A stretch of DNA of 64,000 nt from an uncultured Paracoccus sp. (lineage in GTDB: Bacteria; Pseudomonadota; Alphaproteobacteria; Rhodobacterales; Rhodobacteraceae), in contig NZ_CAMEFG010000001.1 in assembly GCF_945915435.1 (NCBI RefSeq), positions 105,756-169,755 on the forward strand, in the 5' to 3' direction. Below, piece after piece: positions 59,456 to 64,000 of this stretch. How positions within the stretch are numbered: position 1 is the first letter of the stretch; the number at the start of each line of letters is the position of its first letter. The translations under genes and the position numbers were made by a program. Under the pieces are notes generated by a model. The model worked only from the letters and a program-made list of their open reading frames with translations. It was not told where the DNA came from and searched no databases.

Positions 59456-61738
59456 TCAGTCGGGCGCGATCCTGACCGGCACGGATTTGGCCGCGGGGGT
59501 CTTGCTTTTCTCGTCGTGATGCCACAGCGGGATCAGCGCGTTGCATTCGGGGTAATAGGCGGCGATGGTGCCCGGCGGCAGATCGCGGTCGATAGCGCGA
59601 AAGCCGCCCATGCTGCGCGTCACCCCGTCCTGCGCGGCGGTCGTCAGCCGCACCGTGCCCCGGCTTGCGATGCCGTGGCGGATGCGGTCGTCGGGGTTTA
59701 TCATGACGATCATCCGCGACCCGTGAATGCCGCGCAGCCGGTCGTCGTCGCCGTAGATCGTCGTGTTGAACTGGTCGTTCGAGCGCAGGGTGATCAGGCG
59801 CAATATCTCGCCACCCTCACCCGCGCCGTCGTCCGCCGACAGCGCGCGGGGGTTCAGGAAATTCGCCTTGCCGCTGTCGGTCTGCCACCGGCGTTCCCGC
59901 GCGGCGACGGGCCGGGCAAAGCCGCCGGGCACATCCAGCCTGCCATTGAAATCGCGGAAATCGTCGGGAAAGCTGGCCTCGATCGCGTCGCGGATCAGCG
60001 CGTAATCCGCCACCCAGTCGTCCCAGGGCACCGCCGGGTTGCCGGCCAGCGTGGCCTGCGCGATCCCCGCCACGATACGCGGTTCGGACAGCAGGTCCGG
60101 GCTGGCGGGGCGGAACTTGCCGCGCGAGGCGTGGATGCAGGTGGTCGAATCCTCCATCGTGACGATTTGCGGGCCGGTGGCCTGCTCGTCGATCTCGGAC
60201 CGCACCAGCGTCGGCAGCAGGAAGGTGATGCGCGCGGGCACCAGATGGGTGCGGTTCAGCTTGGTCGCGATCTGCACCGACAGGTCCATCCCGGCCCATG
60301 CCTCTTCCATCAATTCGCGTTCCGGGACGGCCCGCAGGAAATTGCCGCCCAGTCCCAGAAAGGCCCGCACCTTGCCCGCGATCACGGCCTCGCAGACTTC
60401 AACGGTGTTCATCCCGTCCTCGCGCGGCGGCTGAAAGCCATATTGTTCGGCCAGCCGGTCCAGCGGCACCAGGTCCGTCTTTTCGGCGATGCCGACGGTG
60501 CGCTGGCCCTGGACGTTGGAATGGCCGCGCACCGGGCAGATGCCCGCGCCGGGCCGCCCGATATTGCCGCGCATCAGCAGCAGGTTGATCAGCATCTGCA
60601 CGTTGTCGCTGCCCAGCCGGTGCTGGGTCAGCCCCATGCCATAGACCGCGATGACCGACCGCGCGCAGGCATAGGTGCGCGCCGCCGCCTCCAGCGAGGC
60701 GCGCGGCAATCCGCTGATGGCGGTGATCCCGGACCAGTCGGCGGCCCTGACATGCTGCTGGAAAGCGTCGAAGCCGTGGGTGTGCCGGGCGATGAAATCC
60801 GCATCCAGGATGCGCTCGCGCCCGGCGGCGCGGGCCTCGTCGTCCCATTCCAGCAGGGCCTTGGCCATGCCGGTCATGGCCGCGATATCGCCCGCAGCCG
60901 AGACCTGGTAATATTGCGTCGCGATCTGCGTGGGCCGGTTCGTCAGCATCTGGCCGGGATGCTGGGGGTTGACGAATTCCTCCCATCCGCGTTCGCGCAG
61001 GGGGTTGAAGACCACCACCGGCACGTCGCGCTGACGCAGCTTCTGCAACTCGTGCAGCAGGCGGGGTGAGTTCGTGCCGACATTCTGGCCGAAGGACAGC
61101 ACGCAATCGGTCTGCGCGAAATCCTCCAGCAGAATGGTCCCGACCGGCGTGCCGATGCTTTCGGGCAGCGCGACCGAGGTGGTCTCGTGGCACATGTTCG
61201 AACTGTCGGGCAGGTTGTTGGTGCCGTAAAGTCGCGCCAGCAGTTGATACATATAGGACGTCTCCAGCGAGGCGCGCCCCGAGGCGTAGAACACCACGTC
61301 GTCGGGATCCTGCCCCTTCAGCGCCGCGCCGATTTCCGCGAAGGCGTCGGCCCAGGACAGCGGCAGATATTTGTCGCTGGCCGCGTCATAGCGCATCGGA
61401 TGGGTCAGGCGGCCGTGGTTTTCCAGGTCGTGATCGGACCAGCCGCGCAATTCCGAGACCGTATGCGCGGCAAAGAATTCGGGCGGGCTGCGGCGCGAGG
61501 TCAGGTCCCAGAAGGTGGCCTTGGCGCCGTTCTCGCAGAACTCTCCCATATGCGGCTTGCCCGGTTTCGCCCATGCGCAACTGGTGCACATGTAGCCGCC
61601 GGTCTTGTTGTGGTCGCGAAACAGCGCCCCCGCGGCGCGAAAGGCCCCCTGCCGGGAAATATGCCTGCCCAGCGACTTGATCGAGCCCCAGCCGCCGGTC
61701 GGCTGACGATAGGGTTTGTCGCGCATGCGCTCTGTCAT
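59456..61738 (-). CDS. YdeP/FdhF-like molybdopterin oxidoreductase
   Basis: 760 residues from ATG 61738 (GGAGG upstream). The N-terminal GGYMCTSCAWAKPGKPHMGE and FCENGAKATFWDLTSRR are typical of the YdeP/FdhF alpha group (TIGR01701). MGD-binding parts include YGMGLTQHRLGSDNVQMLINLLLMRGNIGRPGAG (cut at LLMRGNIG) and the C-terminal MopB domain (TLRSNDQFNTTIYG). No iron-sulfur or cytochrome subunit is adjacent. YdeP is linked to acid resistance in enteric bacteria; the reaction is unknown. First gene of an operon with TIGR02587 and TIGR02588, with a consensus GSR promoter. Confidence 0.88.
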   Translation of the reverse strand: MTERMRDKPYRQPTGGWGSIKSLGRHISRQGAFRAAGALFRDHNKTGGYMCTSCAWAKPGKPHMGEFCENGAKATFWDLTSRRSPPEFFAAHTVSELRGWSDHDLENHGRLTHPMRYDAASDKYLPLSWADAFAEIGAALKGQDPDDVVFYASGRASLETSYMYQLLARLYGTNNLPDSSNMCHETTSVALPESIGTPVGTILLEDFAQTDCVLSFGQNVGTNSPRLLHELQKLRQRDVPVVVFNPLRERGWEEFVNPQHPGQMLTNRPTQIATQYYQVSAAGDIAAMTGMAKALLEWDDEARAAGRERILDADFIARHTHGFDAFQQHVRAADWSGITAISGLPRASLEAAARTYACARSVIAVYGMGLTQHRLGSDNVQMLINLLLMRGNIGRPGAGICPVRGHSNVQGQRTVGIAEKTDLVPLDRLAEQYGFQPPREDGMNTVEVCEAVIAGKVRAFLGLGGNFLRAVPERELMEEAWAGMDLSVQIATKLNRTHLVPARITFLLPTLVRSEIDEQATGPQIVTMEDSTTCIHASRGKFRPASPDLLSEPRIVAGIAQATLAGNPAVPWDDWVADYALIRDAIEASFPDDFRDFNGRLDVPGGFARPVAARERRWQTDSGKANFLNPRALSADDGAGEGGEILRLITLRSNDQFNTTIYGDDDRLRGIHGSRMIVMINPDDRIRHGIASRGTVRLTTAAQDGVTRSMGGFRAIDRDLPPGTIAAYYPECNALIPLWHHDEKSKTPAAKSVPVRIAPD

Positions 61739-61759
61739 AACATCCTCCTTGAACAAGCC

Positions 61760-61784
61760 AACCGGCGGACACGAAGGATGTTCC
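61760..61784 (-). promoter_or_regulatory. EcfG (GSR) promoter of the YdeP-TIGR02587-TIGR02588 operon
   Basis: GGAAC-N16-GGTT (CCGGTT) 21 bases before the ATG at 61738. Confidence 0.78.
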
Positions 61785-61813
61785 CGCCGCACTGCATATG
61801 AAAGGGGATCGCG

Positions 61814-62077
61814 ATGGAACAGCCGGACGGACATGCCCAGGTGTGCGAGGGCCGGTTGCTGGCGCAACGGCGGGTATTGGCGCGGCTGCTGGCGCTTCTT
61901 TCCGAAAGCGACTGGCAAGGGATGGCCGGCTGGCTGGCCGAGCGTCAGGTCCTGCATGACGGGCAGGAAGACCCCGGCGCAGTCCCCGCCGAAGGGATGG
62001 CGCAGGAACTGGCCATGAGCGCCGAGTTCCGCGAACTGGCCGAACTGGCCGCCCGCTACCGGCACGGGGACGGCTAG
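61814..62077 (+). CDS. Small hypothetical protein
   Basis: 87 residues from ATG 61814 (AAAGGGG upstream). Helical, Leu/Ala/Glu-rich: RLLAQRRVLARLLALLSESDWQ (shown as RLLAQRRVLARLLAL) and AMSAEFRELAELAARYRH. No family recognised. It is divergent from the YdeP operon and overlaps the cysteine hydrolase gene tail-to-tail by four bases. Confidence 0.6.
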   Translation: MEQPDGHAQVCEGRLLAQRRVLARLLALLSESDWQGMAGWLAERQVLHDGQEDPGAVPAEGMAQELAMSAEFRELAELAARYRHGDG

Positions 62078-62697
62078 GCCCGCCACCGATCCAGCAGCTC
62101 GGCCAGCGGCGCGGTCTCGATCTGCTGGCCGAAGCGCGTGTCGTAGATGCGCATGGCCGCGTCATGGCCGGGATCGGCCGAGGAACAGACCGCATCCGCC
62201 ACCAGGATCACGCGATAGCCCCGGTCGATGGCCCCCAGGACGGTGGCAAGGACGCAGACCTCGGTTTCGCCCCCCGTCACGATCAGGGTCGAGATGCCCG
62301 CCTTGCGCAGGAACCCGTCCAGCCCGCCGTCGTGCCAGGGCGAATAGAGCGGCTTGTCAAAGACCCGCGCGGGCGGGACATGGCGCGCGAGCGGCGGCGC
62401 AAGTTCCAGCCATTCGGCAGGCAGCCGGTCGCGCAGCATCTGCGGCCAGGCGGCGTAATAGCGCGCCCAGGACCCGAAGGCCGCATCCCCGTCGGCGGGT
62501 GGGATGAAGCGGGTGAAGATCGTGCGCGCGGCATGGGCGGCTGCCAGTTCCGCGACGGCGGGCAGGACCTTTTCCATCCACGGCACCGCCCAGGGCGATC
62601 CCGGCCCGAACAACCGCTGCATGTCGACGCAAAGATGCACCGCCTCGGCGCCGGGCGAACCGAACCTGATCCCGGTCGTGGGTGCGGTTGCTGTCAT
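62074..62697 (-). CDS. Isochorismatase-family cysteine hydrolase
   Basis: 207 residues from ATG 62697 (GGAAGG upstream). Triad: Asp in LCVDMQRLFG, Lys in FDKPLYSPW, Cys in VTGGETEVCVLATVLGA. The acceptor loop carries RPP-like FIPPADGDAAFG. Members hydrolyse amides such as nicotinamide or ureides. A consensus GSR promoter upstream puts it in the stress regulon (inference). Confidence 0.87.
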   Translation of the reverse strand: MTATAPTTGIRFGSPGAEAVHLCVDMQRLFGPGSPWAVPWMEKVLPAVAELAAAHAARTIFTRFIPPADGDAAFGSWARYYAAWPQMLRDRLPAEWLELAPPLARHVPPARVFDKPLYSPWHDGGLDGFLRKAGISTLIVTGGETEVCVLATVLGAIDRGYRVILVADAVCSSADPGHDAAMRIYDTRFGQQIETAPLAELLDRWRA

Positions 62698-62745
62698 CCC
62701 TGCCTTCCCCCCGCATTGCTGTCCGGCGGCTTTCCCGCAAGGGAA

Positions 62746-62770
62746 AACCACCCGCAAGAACGATTGTTCC
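62746..62770 (-). promoter_or_regulatory. EcfG (GSR) promoter of the cysteine hydrolase gene
   Basis: GGAAC-N16-GGTT (GTGGTT) about 48 bases before the ATG at 62697. Confidence 0.7.
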
Positions 62771-62909
62771 CGCCCGCCCGGCGCGGATCAACTGCGGGGA
62801 CGTTGCCGATCACGAATCGCCCAAGTCCGGGGTGGCGCGCGAAATCATGCGTCGTGCCGTGCCCTTCGCCCAGGACCTGGATGGATGGCCGCATCTCGAT
62901 CTGCGGCCA

Positions 62910-63830
62910 TCATTTCCCCAAGGGATCGGCCCAGATACGGTCGATGACCTCAAGGGCAAGGGCAATCCGGGGGTCCCCGGCGCTCTTCTTTCTGGCCACG
63001 AAGGACAGGGGCGTCTCGACCCCCGCCTCATCGGCGATGGACAGGCCGTGGACCTGCCGTTCATGCAGCGCCACGGATTCGCGCGACAGGCACAGCCCGA
63101 CCCCCGCCCGCACCAGTTCCAGCATCGAGCTTTCCTGATCCGCCAGCGTGACGACATTCTGCGCGACGCCAAGCGGGCCGAAGACCCGCGCGAGCAGCCG
63201 GTGATGCACCGACTCGGGTGGTGTTCCGATCCACGGCAGCCGTGCCAGCGCGGGCCAATCGCGGCCACGCAGCCGCGCCTCCCACCCCGAGGGCGCAAGG
63301 ACGCGATAGCGAAAGCGGGTCAGTTCCCGCAGGACGGCATCGGTCCGGGACAGCGCGGGGAAATCCTCGACCGGGCCAAGGAAATAGCCCACGTCAAGCT
63401 GGTCCTGCGCAAGGCGTTGCAGGACCTGCCCGCTCATCCCCTGCGACAGGTCGGGCCGCAGTTCCGGGGCCTGTTCCAGCAGCCCTTGCAGGAAATCCCC
63501 CAGCCGGATGAAGGCGGGGTCGATCACGGTGCCGATCCGCAACGTGCCGCGCAGCGTATGGGTCAACCGCCGGGCGGTCTGGCCGAAATCGTCCAGCGCG
63601 GCAAGTGCCCGCTGCGCCCTGGCCAGCAGGGCCTGCCCGTCCGGTGTCAGTTCCAGCCCGCGCGCGGTGCGGGTGAACAGGTCCAGCCCGGTCTCTTGCG
63701 CCAGCCGCCGCAGTTGCAGGCTGACGGCGGGCTGGGTCAGGCACAGGATGTCAGCGGCGCGCGAGACATTGCCCTCGCGCGCGACGGTGACGAAGGCGGA
63801 CAGGGTCCGGGGGTCGGGTCTTGGCATCAT
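62910..63830 (-). CDS. LysR-family transcriptional regulator
   Basis: 306 residues. Helix-turn-helix: AFVTVAREGNVSRAADILCLTQPAVSLQLRRLA; effector domain from LRGTLRIGTVIDPAFIRLG. It is divergent from the GMC oxidoreductase gene at the window edge and is probably its regulator. Confidence 0.88.
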   Translation of the reverse strand: MMPRPDPRTLSAFVTVAREGNVSRAADILCLTQPAVSLQLRRLAQETGLDLFTRTARGLELTPDGQALLARAQRALAALDDFGQTARRLTHTLRGTLRIGTVIDPAFIRLGDFLQGLLEQAPELRPDLSQGMSGQVLQRLAQDQLDVGYFLGPVEDFPALSRTDAVLRELTRFRYRVLAPSGWEARLRGRDWPALARLPWIGTPPESVHHRLLARVFGPLGVAQNVVTLADQESSMLELVRAGVGLCLSRESVALHERQVHGLSIADEAGVETPLSFVARKKSAGDPRIALALEVIDRIWADPLGK

Positions 63831-63924
63831 TAGGGGAATTTATAATGCCCGTCGGGATTAGTCATTGGATTTCTGACCGGGCCTTGCGCTACCTGCCTCG
63901 CAGCAAACCAGCGGGGAGGGGCGC

Positions 63925-64000
63925 ATGTCCGTGGATACATTCGACTATATCGTGATCGGCGCAGGTTCGGCAGGCTGCCTGCTGGCCAACCGGCTGAGCG
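63925..64000 (+). CDS. GMC-family oxidoreductase, N-terminus only
   Basis: ATG 63925 with GGGGAGGGG upstream starts MSVDTFDYIVIGAGSAGCLL, the FAD-binding signature of choline dehydrogenase-like GMC enzymes. The gene continues past the window edge, so substrate and integrity cannot be judged. Confidence 0.85.
   Translation, partial: MSVDTFDYIVIGAGSAGCLLANRLS

Noticed and set aside
58205..61069. A 954-codon open frame on the plus strand
   Set aside because: It is antisense to the TIGR02588, TIGR02587 and YdeP-like genes, which have clear family motifs and ribosome sites. The frame is His/Arg/Gln-rich nonsense typical of high-GC antisense reading.

Overview
The window is high-GC DNA from an alphaproteobacterium. 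Gene content and style point to the Rhodobacterales, probably something close to Paracoccus: many LysR/GntR regulators each paired with a transporter, TRAP and tripartite tricarboxylate (TTT) systems, a SqrR/BigR-type sulfide operon, and a NepR/EcfG general stress response (GSR). The genus is an inference. I found no tRNA, rRNA, CRISPR array, phage or replication origin.

Layout. 1-11.2 kb: the end of an ornithine cyclodeaminase-family gene, then a purine-degradation locus (NCS2 permease, 5-hydroxyisourate hydrolase, LysR, xdhABC, guanine deaminase). A dead IS5-like element sits between the hydrolase gene and its terminator. 11.2-22.6 kb: a decaying stretch. Intact genes (MFS exporter, cyclophilin-like protein, cupin, alcohol dehydrogenase, alpha/beta hydrolase, RibD-like reductase) lie among remnants of an aldo-keto reductase, an SDR, a ferredoxin reductase/Rieske protein, a MOSC protein, a betaine-type binding protein, a LysR and an internally deleted FAD oxidoreductase, plus a small membrane protein with an in-frame TGA. 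22.6-30.4 kb: GntR, L-asparaginase, LysR, RidA, amidase and a TRAP transporter, suggesting use of amide nitrogen compounds. 30.4-36.4 kb: TctCBA facing GntR-PrpF-PrpB, a module for an unidentified tricarboxylate. 36.7-44.5 kb: a Pot-type ABC transporter with an M19-like dipeptidase, two LysRs and an N-carbamoylsarcosine-amidase-like hydrolase. 44.5-48.3 kb: persulfide dioxygenase, SqrR/BigR-like sensor, two YeeE/YedE proteins and a SulP permease.

51-62.8 kb is the most coherent region and looks like a GSR island. It holds an EcfG-type sigma factor, a 54-residue NepR-like anti-sigma factor, an HWE histidine kinase and small stress-type proteins (YciE/DUF892, a hemerythrin-like/repeat protein, SWFGD protein, Q/N-rich peptide, TIGR02587/TIGR02588 membrane proteins, a YdeP-like molybdoenzyme). 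Seven sites of exact form GGAAC-N16-GGTT and one with N17 precede these genes on both strands. Inside the island is a protein whose C-terminus aligns without gaps to region 2 of the local EcfG and whose middle resembles a degenerate receiver: the parts of PhyR in reversed order. No canonical PhyR is present. This is my best candidate for an undescribed system.

The window ends with a LysR divergent from the start of a GMC oxidoreductase.
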